Shown piece after piece: positions 1-6,744 of a DNA stretch of 15,127 nucleotides (its first letter is position 1; every line of letters begins with the position of its first letter). The stretch comes from an uncultured Roseateles sp. Its GTDB lineage: Bacteria; Pseudomonadota; Gammaproteobacteria; Burkholderiales; Burkholderiaceae. The stretch lies in contig CAMLKW010000100.1 of assembly GCA_946480605.1 (NCBI GenBank), forward strand, positions 1 through 15,127. Direction: 5' to 3'. The notes beneath the pieces were generated by a model, which searched no databases, was not told where the DNA came from, and worked only from the letters and a program-made list of their open reading frames with translations. The translations under genes were made by a program, and so were the position numbers.

Positions 1-1
1 G

Positions 2-241
2 ATCGCCGCGACGCGCTCGGGCCAGTGGTTCGTCGAAGGCCTGTCGCCGCGCGCCGGCCTGGCCGTGCTTCGCGCGTCACGGGCGCGGGCGCTGCTGCAG
101 GGGCGGGACTATGTCTCGCCCGACGACGTGCAGGCCATCCTGCCGCAGACCATCGCGCACCGGCTGCAGCCGCGGGCGGGCGCGGGCCGCGGGGCGCGGG
201 AGCAGGTGCGGGCGATGATCGAGGCGGTCCCGCTTCCCTGA
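2..241 (+). CDS. MoxR-family AAA+ ATPase, C-terminal fragment (cut by window edge)
   Basis: The frame is open from base 2 and ends at TGA 239-241, giving the last 79 residues; the ATPase core lies outside the window. What is visible matches the MoxR lid domain (AAA_lid_2): an SPRAGLAVLRASRARALL helix, then GRDYVSPDDVQAILP and an AHRL(Q)P end. MoxR ATPases are thought to act as chaperones, often for a DUF58 partner encoded just downstream. Here the DUF58 gene on the same strand lies 3.4 kb away, beyond oppositely oriented genes, so this gene seems cut off from its usual partners. The 102 bases between its stop and the converging methyltransferase stop hold only short GC palindromes (for example 291-303) with no T-run. 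The family call is fairly secure; the substrate is unknown. Confidence 0.85.
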   Translation: MAATRSGQWFVEGLSPRAGLAVLRASRARALLQGRDYVSPDDVQAILPQTIAHRLQPRAGAGRGAREQVRAMIEAVPLP

Positions 242-343
242 TCACGACGCCGACGCGGGTTCAATGGCTGGACGGCTTTCCCGCCCCCGAGGCCCGGCGG
301 GCCGACATCGTCCACGGCATCCCGCTGGGCCGGCCCCGAGTGC

Positions 344-1177
344 TCAGCCCGGTGGCCGCTGCACGCCGACGATGACGTACTCCGCCGGCAGCCGGTAGCC
401 GCCGCGGTCGTCGCGCCAGACGGCGATGGCCTCCAGGTAGCGCTGCTGCACCCGCGCCCTCACCCGCGCGTCGAAGCGCGACCAGGCCAGCGCGACCGGC
501 CCGCCCGCGAACGCCGCGGCGCAGGCCGCGTCGGCATCGGCGTAGTCCAGCCAGTCGCTGCGCCGCCGCTGTTCGGCGATCCGCAAGCCCGCCTGCGCGC
601 AGCGGCGCGCCAGCGCGTCGCCCTGACCCAGGCCGAAGAACAGCGGGCAGACCTCGCTGGCCACCTCGGCATCGACGATGCCGAGCAGCGGCGCCCAGCC
701 GCAGCGCGGGCGTTCGCCCCACACGGCCAGCGCCGCCCTGCCGCCCGGCCGCAGCACGCGCCGCAGTTCGCGCAGCGCCGCATCGGGGTCGGGCGCATAC
801 ATCAGGCCCAGCGAGCACAGGCCGAGGTCGAAGCCTCCGTCCGGCAGCGCCAGCCGCTCTGCATCCATGCGCGCAAACCCGGCCTGCGCCAGACCCAGCT
901 CGTGCGCCCGCTGCCGCGCGGCCTGCACCATGCCCTCGGACAAGTCCACGCCCAGCACGCGCCCGGTCGGCCCCACCGCCCGGGCCGCTGCGGCCGTGAG
1001 CGCGCCGGGGCCGCAGGCCAGGTCCAGCACGGCCTCGCCCGGGGCCGGCGCGGCCAGCGCCAGCAGTTCGTGCTGCAGCCCGGCCAGCGGCCCCTGCCAA
1101 TGGCGAGCGTAGGCGTCCACGGCGCGGTCCCAGCCGTAGCGCTGGATGCGGCGCTGCAGGCGGTCATCGATCGCCAT
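344..1177 (-). CDS. Class I SAM-dependent methyltransferase (UbiE-like fold)
   Basis: A 277-residue protein. SAM-binding motif I is VLDLACGPGAL (about residues 50-60), an acidic residue follows in VLGVDLSEGMV (motif II, about 74-84), MDAERLALPDGGFDLGLC (104-121) forms the motif II/III area, and LRPGGRAALAVW (142-153) is motif III. This is a complete Rossmann-type Methyltransf_11/25 core with a C-terminal cap of about 120 residues that probably sets substrate choice. No signal peptide or membrane segment is seen, so it is cytosolic. The ATG at 1177-1175 begins two bases after the stop of the upstream methyltransferase (TGAGTATG), which implies translational coupling. The methyl acceptor cannot be told from sequence. 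It converges on the moxR fragment with a 102-base gap. Confidence 0.85.
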   Translation of the reverse strand: MAIDDRLQRRIQRYGWDRAVDAYARHWQGPLAGLQHELLALAAPAPGEAVLDLACGPGALTAAAARAVGPTGRVLGVDLSEGMVQAARQRAHELGLAQAGFARMDAERLALPDGGFDLGLCSLGLMYAPDPDAALRELRRVLRPGGRAALAVWGERPRCGWAPLLGIVDAEVASEVCPLFFGLGQGDALARRCAQAGLRIAEQRRRSDWLDYADADAACAAAFAGGPVALAWSRFDARVRARVQQRYLEAIAVWRDDRGGYRLPAEYVIVGVQRPPG

Positions 1178-1179
1178 AC

Positions 1180-1992
1180 TCAGGCCCGCGTGACGACGAC
1201 CTCGAGGTACTGCGAGGGCACGACCAGCGAGGCCCCGCCGGCGCGGTTCTGGCTGTCGAGCAGCGCCATCAGCTCGCCCGCCAGCGCCTCGGCCTGCTCG
1301 GGCGTCTGCGCCGCGAACGCCTTGTTGACGGGGCCGTACCAGGTGCGGAACACCTCCACCCAATGCGCGGCCGAGCGGTAGCGGAACACGTGGTCGCGCG
1401 GCGTGATCTGCAAGTCCGCCGCGGCGCCGCCGAACAGCGTGCGCAGGTGGGCCTCCGTGCCCCACAGCGACGGCGGCTGCACGCCGGCCGGTGGCGGCAG
1501 GTAGCGGCCGATCAGCTTGAACACGCGGCCAATCAGGCTGTCGGGCGTCCAGTTCGCCAACGCGATGCGACCGCCCGGGCGCACCACGCGGGCCAGCTCG
1601 CGGGCTGCCGTCGCGTGGTCGGGCGTGAACATGACGCCAAAACTGGAGAGCACGGCGTCGAAGCTGGCGTCCGCAAAGGGCAGCGCCTCGGCGTCGGCGG
1701 TCTGAAACTGCACGTCCAGCCGCTCGGCGCGGGCGCGCTCGGCGCCGCGCTCCAGCAGCGCGCCGACATAGTCCGTCGAGGTGACGATGCAGCCGCGGCG
1801 CGCGGCGGCCAGCGTCGCATTGCCGTTGCCGGCGGCGACGTCCAGCACGCGCTCGTCCGTCCTCAGGTCGGCTGCCTCGGCCAGCAGCTCGCCGACCAGC
1901 TGCAGCGTGGTGCCGATGACGGCGTAGTCGCCACTGCCCCAGGCAGCCTGCTGGCGGGTCTTGATGGCGGCGAAATCGACGGGTGCATTCAT
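1180..1992 (-). CDS. Class I SAM-dependent methyltransferase, first gene of the minus-strand pair
   Basis: A 270-residue protein. After a helical N-terminus (QQAAWGSGDYAVIG, 14-27) comes motif I, VLDVAAGNGNATLAAAR (49-65), then STDY (72-75), TADAEALPFADASFDAVLSSFGVMF (98-122) and VRPGGRIALANWTP (137-150). The C-terminal part (FRTWYGPVNKAF, LVVPSQYLEVV) matches a widespread family of stand-alone methyltransferases of unknown substrate, and the length is as expected. The ATG at 1992-1990 is preceded by GGAG (2002-1999 on the minus strand) at six bases, a good ribosome site. It is divergent from the OsmC gene across a 166-base intergenic region and coupled to the methyltransferase downstream. 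Apart from the fold, the two enzymes are not close in sequence, so they are not a recent duplication. Confidence 0.87.
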   Translation of the reverse strand: MNAPVDFAAIKTRQQAAWGSGDYAVIGTTLQLVGELLAEAADLRTDERVLDVAAGNGNATLAAARRGCIVTSTDYVGALLERGAERARAERLDVQFQTADAEALPFADASFDAVLSSFGVMFTPDHATAARELARVVRPGGRIALANWTPDSLIGRVFKLIGRYLPPPAGVQPPSLWGTEAHLRTLFGGAAADLQITPRDHVFRYRSAAHWVEVFRTWYGPVNKAFAAQTPEQAEALAGELMALLDSQNRAGGASLVVPSQYLEVVVTRA

Positions 1993-2103
1993 GGCCTGCT
2001 CCGGTGGGTTGCGGGCCACCACTGTCGGTGCGGCAGGCAGGCGGCGTCCTGACCATTCGTCGGCATCTCCTGCCCCAGCGTCCGCACGGGGCCGCGCCCC
2101 CTG

Positions 2104-2130
2104 GTGACACCGCCGGCCCGGTCGCAGAAT
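2104..2130 (+). promoter_or_regulatory. Possible sigma-70 promoter for the OsmC-AraC pair
   Basis: GTGACA (2104-2109, five of six to TTGACA) and CAGAAT (2125-2130, four of six to TATAAT) are separated by 15 bases, slightly short. Transcription would start near 2137, leaving a leader of about 20 bases with a GAGG ribosome site at 2147-2150, eight bases before the ATG. This is the best match in the 166-base divergent region 1993-2158. I see no convincing promoter for the opposite direction and no obvious long inverted repeat for an operator. Confidence 0.35.
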
Positions 2131-2158
2131 CGCCCCACCTGCCGCTGAGGAACACGCC

Positions 2159-2689
2159 ATGAGCCTGGAACGCATCGCCGCGTCGTTGGAGAGAGTGGGC
2201 GCCGTGCTGCGCCGCAAGCCCCAGGCCGGCGTCAGCGACGACTCCGCGGCCACCGCGCGCTGGTGCGGCGGGCTGCGCACCCAGGTGTCCAGCGACAAGG
2301 GCCATGTGGCGCAGACCGACATGCCCGCCGAGATCGGCGGCGAGGACGGCGCCCCGTCGCCGGGCTGGCTGTTCCGTGCCGGCCTGGCGTCCTGCTCGGC
2401 GACGCGCATCGCGATGCTCGCCGCCACCGAAGGCATCACGCTGAGCACGCTGGAGGTGCGCGCCACCAGCCGCTCCGACCTGCGCGGCATGCTGGCCATC
2501 CCCGAGCCCGACGGCCGCCCGGTGCCCGCCGGACCGCTGGCGGTGGCGTTGCATGTGCGCATCGCCGCGCCCGGCGTGCCCGCCGAACGGCTGCGCGCGC
2601 TGGTGGCGCTGGCGGCGGCCAGCTCGCCGATGAGCAGCGCCGTCGAGCGGGCGCTGCCGGTGGCCCTGCAGGTCGAGCTGGCGGACTGA
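2159..2689 (+). CDS. OsmC/Ohr-family protein lacking the second active-site cysteine
   Basis: A 176-residue cytosolic protein. OsmC and Ohr proteins are peroxidases that reduce organic hydroperoxides with a cysteine pair. The first cysteine motif is present (GLASCSATRIAML, Cys79 at the start of the long central helix), with TARWCGG in the N-terminal beta region and the central EVRATSRSDLRGML strand region. Where the family usually has its second cysteine (a CP or CSP motif), this protein reads AAASSPMSSAVE (about 153-164), so the residue is serine. The only other cysteine is Cys36. It may work by a one-cysteine mechanism with an external thiol, or may have a different role. The start is well placed behind GAGG. 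The stop TGA is followed immediately by the ATG of the AraC-type gene, so the two are probably co-transcribed. Confidence 0.82.
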   Translation: MSLERIAASLERVGAVLRRKPQAGVSDDSAATARWCGGLRTQVSSDKGHVAQTDMPAEIGGEDGAPSPGWLFRAGLASCSATRIAMLAATEGITLSTLEVRATSRSDLRGMLAIPEPDGRPVPAGPLAVALHVRIAAPGVPAERLRALVALAAASSPMSSAVERALPVALQVELAD

Positions 2690-3661
2690 ATGGACGCGCT
2701 GTCGCAGACGCTGCGCGTGGTGCGCCTGGTGGGCGCCATCTTCCTGCACGGCCGCTTCACCGCGCCCTGGTGCTACCAGGCGCCGCGCGCCGACGCCGCG
2801 GCGCCCTACCTGGAGCCGACCGCGGAGCGCGTCGTCATCTTCCACATGATCACCGAGGGCGAATGCTGGGTGGAGCTGGGCGACGCGCCGCCGCTGCGCC
2901 TGGCGGCGGGCGACGTGGTGGTGTTCCCCCAGGGCGACCCGCACCGCATGGGCTCGCAGCCGGGCCTGCCGCCGGCCACCGGCGCGCGGCTGCACGAGGT
3001 GCTGGCGCGCCGCCCGCGCCTGCTGGCCTACGGCGGCGGCGGCGCCACGACCAAGCTGGTCTGCGGCTACCTGGCCTGCGACGCGCGCCTGGCGCGCATG
3101 CTGCTGGCCGGGCTGCCGCCGGTCATCCGGGTCAGCGTGCGCGGCTCGGACGCCGGCCTGTGGCTGGAGAGCTCGGTGCGCTATGCGCTGGCCGAGGCGC
3201 GCTCGCCGCGCCCGGGCGGCCAGGGCCTGCTGGCCAAGCTGGCCGAGGTCTTGTTCATCGAGGTGCTGCGCATCTACATGAACGAGCAGGCCGGCGGGCG
3301 CACCGGCTGGCTGGCCGGCGTCAACGACCGCATCGTGGGCGCCGCGCTGCGCGCCCTGCATGCCGAGCCCGCCCGGCCCTGGACGCTGGAGGCGCTGGCG
3401 CACGCCGCCGGCAGCTCGCGCTCGGTGCTGGCCGAGCGCTTCCAGCAGTTGGTGGGCCAGTCGCCCATGCAATACCTGGCGCAGTGGCGCATGCTGCTGG
3501 CGTCCAACCTGCTCACGCGCAGCAACGCGCCGCTGTCGCACATTGCCGAGGAGGTGGGCTACCAGACCGACACCGCCTTCAGCCGCGCCTTCCGGCGCGA
3601 GTACGGCATGCCGCCGGCCACCTGGCGGCGCCGCCAGGCCGGCGCACCCCTGAGCGCCTGA
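2690..3661 (+). CDS. AraC-family transcriptional regulator with N-terminal cupin domain
   Basis: A 323-residue protein. Residues about 5-195 form a cupin-type sensor (Cupin_6-like; FHMITEGECWVELGD and LAAGDVVVFPQGDPHRM are the typical beta-barrel turns). Residues about 215-315 form the AraC DNA-binding domain with two helix-turn-helix units: LEALAHAAGSSRSVLAERF (233-251) and LSHIAEEVGYQTDTAFSRAF (282-301), ending in FRREYGMPPATWRRR. Family members bind DNA near their own promoter and often control a neighbouring oxidoreductase or enzyme operon. The ATG directly abuts the OsmC stop (TGAATG), so translation is likely coupled. The obvious candidate target is the 1993-2158 region between this pair and the methyltransferases. 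The ligand is unknown; cupin-AraC proteins often sense small organic molecules. Confidence 0.9.
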   Translation: MDALSQTLRVVRLVGAIFLHGRFTAPWCYQAPRADAAAPYLEPTAERVVIFHMITEGECWVELGDAPPLRLAAGDVVVFPQGDPHRMGSQPGLPPATGARLHEVLARRPRLLAYGGGGATTKLVCGYLACDARLARMLLAGLPPVIRVSVRGSDAGLWLESSVRYALAEARSPRPGGQGLLAKLAEVLFIEVLRIYMNEQAGGRTGWLAGVNDRIVGAALRALHAEPARPWTLEALAHAAGSSRSVLAERFQQLVGQSPMQYLAQWRMLLASNLLTRSNAPLSHIAEEVGYQTDTAFSRAFRREYGMPPATWRRRQAGAPLSA

Positions 3662-3679
3662 GGGTTGCCCGGGCGCACG

Positions 3680-3685
3680 TATCCT
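3680..3685 (+). promoter_or_regulatory. Candidate -10 element placing transcription start at the DUF58 start codon
   Basis: TATCCT is followed by six bases and then ATG (3692), within CGTATCCTGCGACCATG. The -10 to +1 distance is exactly what would put the first transcribed base at the A of the start codon. There is no Shine-Dalgarno sequence between it and the ATG. No good -35 hexamer is seen at the expected distance (3657-3662), so the element rests on the -10 and on the same arrangement before mltB. Confidence 0.4.
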
Positions 3686-3691
3686 GCGACC

Positions 3692-4684
3692 ATGGCCGCC
3701 CTGCCCCTTCCTCACGCCCTGCGCTCCCGCTGGCAAGCCTGGTGGATGGCCCGCCAGCCCCAGGCCGACACGCATGCCACCCACCAGCGCAACACCTACA
3801 TCCTGCCCACGGCGGCGGGCCTGGCCTTCTGCGGCACGCTGGGCGTGCTGCTGCTGGCCAGCATCAACGAGCAGCTGAGCCTGGGCTATGCGCTGACCTT
3901 CGCGCTGACCGGCGCGGGGCTGGCCTCCATGCACACGACGCACGGCAACCTGCGCGGCCTGCAGATGGACCTGCGCGCGCCCGAGGGCGTGCACGCGGGC
4001 GACGAGTTCACGCTGGAGCTGCGGCTGCACAACCCGGGCCGCGCGCGCTTCGGCATCGCCGTCAGCGCCCAGCTCGCCAGCGGCCTGACCGAACCCGCCT
4101 GGGTGGACGTGCCGGCGCAAGGCCATGCGGTGCTGCGGCTGCGGCTGCCGGCGCCGCAGCGCGGCCTGCGCGAGCTGCCCCGGCTGGTCATCTCCACGCG
4201 CTTCCCGCTGGGCTTCTTCCGCGCCTGGAGCTATTGGCGGCCGGCGGCCAGGGTCTGGATCTATCCGCGCGCCGAGGAGGTGCTGGCGCCCTTCCCCGCG
4301 CAGTCCGAGGCCGGCTCGGGCGAGGCCGCATCGACGCGCCAGTCGCAGGCCGGCACCGACTTCTCCGGCGTGCGCAGCTACCGCCGCGGCGACTCGATGA
4401 AGCAGATCCTGTGGCGCAAGTCAGCGCTGGCGCTGGACCAGGGCCTGCCGCTGTGGGTGCGCGAGACCGAGGCGCCGCTGGCCCGCGACCTGTGGCTGGA
4501 CTGGCGCGACACCACCGGCCGCGACGTGGAGGCACGCCTGTCGCGCCTGACGGCCTGGGTGCTGGCCGCCGAGCGCGCTGGCCAGCCCTATGGCCTGCGG
4601 CTGGCCGGCCGCGAGCTGGCGCCGTCGCTGGGCGCGACGCACCGGCAGGCCTGCCTGGAGCTGCTGGCGGGGTTCGGGGCATGA
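3692..4684 (+). CDS. DUF58 domain protein (MoxR-associated)
   Basis: A 330-residue protein. Two hydrophobic segments near the N-terminus (about 38-57 and 62-80) anchor it in the inner membrane. A beta-rich domain follows (about 90-190, with LRELPRLVISTRFPLGFFRAW), then the diagnostic DUF58 stretch TDFSGVRSYRRGDSMKQILW (222-241) and RKSAL. DUF58 proteins accompany MoxR ATPases and transglutaminase-like membrane proteins in envelope-related clusters; their biochemical role is not settled. ATG 3692 was chosen over TTG 3665, because neither has a ribosome site but the ATG sits correctly behind a -10-like TATCCT. The stop overlaps the next start by four bases (ATGA), so it is translationally coupled to tgpA. 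The usual moxR neighbour is displaced upstream by about 3.4 kb. Confidence 0.9.
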   Translation: MAALPLPHALRSRWQAWWMARQPQADTHATHQRNTYILPTAAGLAFCGTLGVLLLASINEQLSLGYALTFALTGAGLASMHTTHGNLRGLQMDLRAPEGVHAGDEFTLELRLHNPGRARFGIAVSAQLASGLTEPAWVDVPAQGHAVLRLRLPAPQRGLRELPRLVISTRFPLGFFRAWSYWRPAARVWIYPRAEEVLAPFPAQSEAGSGEAASTRQSQAGTDFSGVRSYRRGDSMKQILWRKSALALDQGLPLWVRETEAPLARDLWLDWRDTTGRDVEARLSRLTAWVLAAERAGQPYGLRLAGRELAPSLGATHRQACLELLAGFGA

Positions 4685-6702
4685 GCGCCATCGGCGAGGG
4701 CTGGGCCCGCCTGCCGCGCGACACGCGCGACAGCTTCTTCCTGCTGGGCGTCATCAGCGCCGTCATGGCGCCACATGCGGGCCACCTGCCGCTGTGGGCC
4801 TCGGCGCTGACCGGCCTGGTGCTGCTGTGGCGCGCCCAGATCGCGTGGCGCCAGCGCCCGCTGCCCAGCCGCTGGTGGCTGATCGGCATTGCGGCGGTCT
4901 ATGCGCTGATGACCTGGCTGACCTTCCGCACGCTGATCGGCCGCGAGGCCGGCATCACGCTGCTGGCGGTGCTGATGGCGCTGAAGACGCTGGAGCTGCG
5001 CGCCCGCCGCGACGCCTTCGTCGTGTTCTTCCTCGGCTTCTTCCTGGTGCTGACGCAGTTCCTGTACTCGCAGTCGCTGCTGACCGCCGTGTGGTCGCTG
5101 CTGTCGCTGTGGGGGCTGCTGGCCGCCGTGGTGCTGGCACAGATGCCCACGGGCGTGCCCAGCATCGCCATCGCGGCGCGGCGCGCGGCGAGCACGACGG
5201 CACTGGGCCTGCCGGTCATGGTGCTGCTGTTCGTGCTGTTCCCGCGCATCGCGCCGCTGTGGGGCGTGCCCACCGAGGCCATAGGCAAGACCGGGCTGTC
5301 CAACCAGCTGGAGTTCGGCGCGATGAACGAGATCGCCAACGACGACGGCATCGCGATGCGGCTGCGCTTCGACGGCCCCGTGCCGCCGCCCGACCAGCGC
5401 TACTTCCGCGGCCCGGTGCTGACCCGCTTCGACGGCAAGACCTGGCGCGCCCCCGACCCGCGCGCCAGCCAGACCTGGCTGCGTGGCCGCGACGAGGTCG
5501 TCACCGCCGGCCCCGCGCTGCGCTACGAGATGACGCTGGAGCCGCTGCGCATCCCGGTGCTGCCGCTGCTGGAGATGGGCGCCGAGCGCGTGGGCACCGA
5601 CCTGCAGCTGACCGATCTGACCGTCACGCGCGGCCCCGAGCTGCAATGGCTGTCGCCCCGCCCCATCACCGAGCGGCTGCGGCTGCGTGCCGCCGCCCAC
5701 CTGGACTGGCAGGCCGGCGCGGCGCGCAACCGGCTGAACCAGGCCCGCGACCTGGAGCTGCCGTCCGGGGGCAACCCTCGCGCCGTCGCCTGGGCGCGCC
5801 AGCTGGCGCAGCAGCCCCGCTTCGCGACGCTGGCGCCGGGTGCGCGCGCCGAGGCGCTGGCCGCGGCGCTGCTGGAACACGTGCGCCGCAACGACTTCAC
5901 CTACACGCTGGCGCCCGGCCGCTACGGCGAGGACTCGCCCCACGTCATCGACGAGTTCTGGCTGGACCGCCGGCTGGGCTTCTGCGAGCACTTCGCGTCC
6001 GCCTTCGTCGTGCTGATGCGCGCGATGGACGTGCCGGCGCGCATCGTCACCGGCTTCCAGGGCTGGGACGCCGAGCCGCAGGACGGCTACTACGTCGTGC
6101 GCAACGCCAACGCGCACGCCTGGGCCGAGTTCTGGGTGGAGGGCCGCGGCTGGGTGCGCAGCGACCCGACCGCGGCGGTGGCGCCCAACCGCGTCATCCA
6201 GGGCCTGGCGCTGCAGCCGCAGCCGGGCGTCATCGGGCAGATCAACCCGACTTTGTGGCGCGCCCTGCGCAACGGCTGGGAGACGCTCAACAACCGCTGG
6301 CAGCAGCTGGTGCTGAACTACTCGCGCGAGAACCAGTTCGACCTGCTGAAGAAGATGGGCTTCGACCGCGCCGACTGGACTGGTCTGGGTCAGGCCATCG
6401 CCGGCGCCATCCTCGCGTTCGCGCTGGCCGGCTGGGCCTGGATACGCTGGAGCAGCCGCCCGCACGACGCCTGGAGCCGGCAGCGCATGCGCATCCTGGC
6501 GCAGCTGGCGCGGGCCGGCGTGGCGCTGCCGGCCCACGAGAGCCCGGCCGCCTGGGCGCGCGCCTTGCGCCGCCAGCATGGCCAGAAGGCCGAGCCGGCC
6601 GCGCAATGGCTGGAACGGCTGGAGCGCTCGCGCTATGCGGCCGGCGCACCGGTGCCGGCGTGGCGGGAATTTCACCTGGCAGCGCGCATGCTGCGGAGCT
6701 GA
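4681..6702 (+). CDS. tgpA: TgpA-type membrane transglutaminase/protease-like protein
   Basis: A 673-residue protein with the TgpA layout: hydrophobic segments from about 18 to 190 (six or seven membrane helices, the DUF3488 part), a large periplasmic region, a transglutaminase-core domain at about 380-500, and a last membrane helix at about 570-588 followed by a cytosolic tail (DUF4129-like). The catalytic triad is intact: Cys435 in LGFCEHFAS, His479 in NANAHAWAEFW and Asp495 in WVRSDPT. The spacings (44 and 16) equal those of Pseudomonas aeruginosa TgpA, whose periplasmic domain has transglutaminase activity and which is important for viability. It starts at ATG 4681 within the ATGA overlap with DUF58. 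The substrate, presumably a periplasmic protein or peptide, is unknown. The frame stays open for 4.4 kb upstream, but this is a by-product of GC bias. Confidence 0.92.
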   Translation: MSAIGEGWARLPRDTRDSFFLLGVISAVMAPHAGHLPLWASALTGLVLLWRAQIAWRQRPLPSRWWLIGIAAVYALMTWLTFRTLIGREAGITLLAVLMALKTLELRARRDAFVVFFLGFFLVLTQFLYSQSLLTAVWSLLSLWGLLAAVVLAQMPTGVPSIAIAARRAASTTALGLPVMVLLFVLFPRIAPLWGVPTEAIGKTGLSNQLEFGAMNEIANDDGIAMRLRFDGPVPPPDQRYFRGPVLTRFDGKTWRAPDPRASQTWLRGRDEVVTAGPALRYEMTLEPLRIPVLPLLEMGAERVGTDLQLTDLTVTRGPELQWLSPRPITERLRLRAAAHLDWQAGAARNRLNQARDLELPSGGNPRAVAWARQLAQQPRFATLAPGARAEALAAALLEHVRRNDFTYTLAPGRYGEDSPHVIDEFWLDRRLGFCEHFASAFVVLMRAMDVPARIVTGFQGWDAEPQDGYYVVRNANAHAWAEFWVEGRGWVRSDPTAAVAPNRVIQGLALQPQPGVIGQINPTLWRALRNGWETLNNRWQQLVLNYSRENQFDLLKKMGFDRADWTGLGQAIAGAILAFALAGWAWIRWSSRPHDAWSRQRMRILAQLARAGVALPAHESPAAWARALRRQHGQKAEPAAQWLERLERSRYAAGAPVPAWREFHLAARMLRS

Positions 6703-6744
6703 GGTCGCGGACACTTCGGTCCCCTCCACGCACCGGCACCTGTC

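Noticed and set aside
291..336. GC palindromes (291-303 and 327-336) after moxR as a transcription terminator.
   Set aside because: Stems are short, loops tight and no T-run follows. Such palindromes are expected at this GC content.
344..1992. The two methyltransferases as a recent tandem duplication.
   Set aside because: Beyond the shared SAM-binding fold, their motifs and C-terminal halves differ clearly.
344..4126. A very long open frame on the minus strand (about 1260 codons) covering both methyltransferases and continuing antisense through OsmC, AraC and part of DUF58.
   Set aside because: Only the last 277 codons are the real methyltransferase. The rest is Gln/Arg/His/Ala-rich low-complexity translation typical of the antisense of GC-biased genes.
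2263..6702. A 1479-codon plus-strand open frame that ends with TgpA.
   Set aside because: Only 4681-6702 has family motifs and a coupled start. The upstream part is an Arg/Ala/Gly-rich shadow of OsmC, AraC and DUF58, which are themselves well supported.
6709..6722. Small GGAC...GTCC hairpin after tgpA as a terminator.
   Set aside because: Only four base pairs and no T-run; the next gene begins 23 bases later on the same strand.
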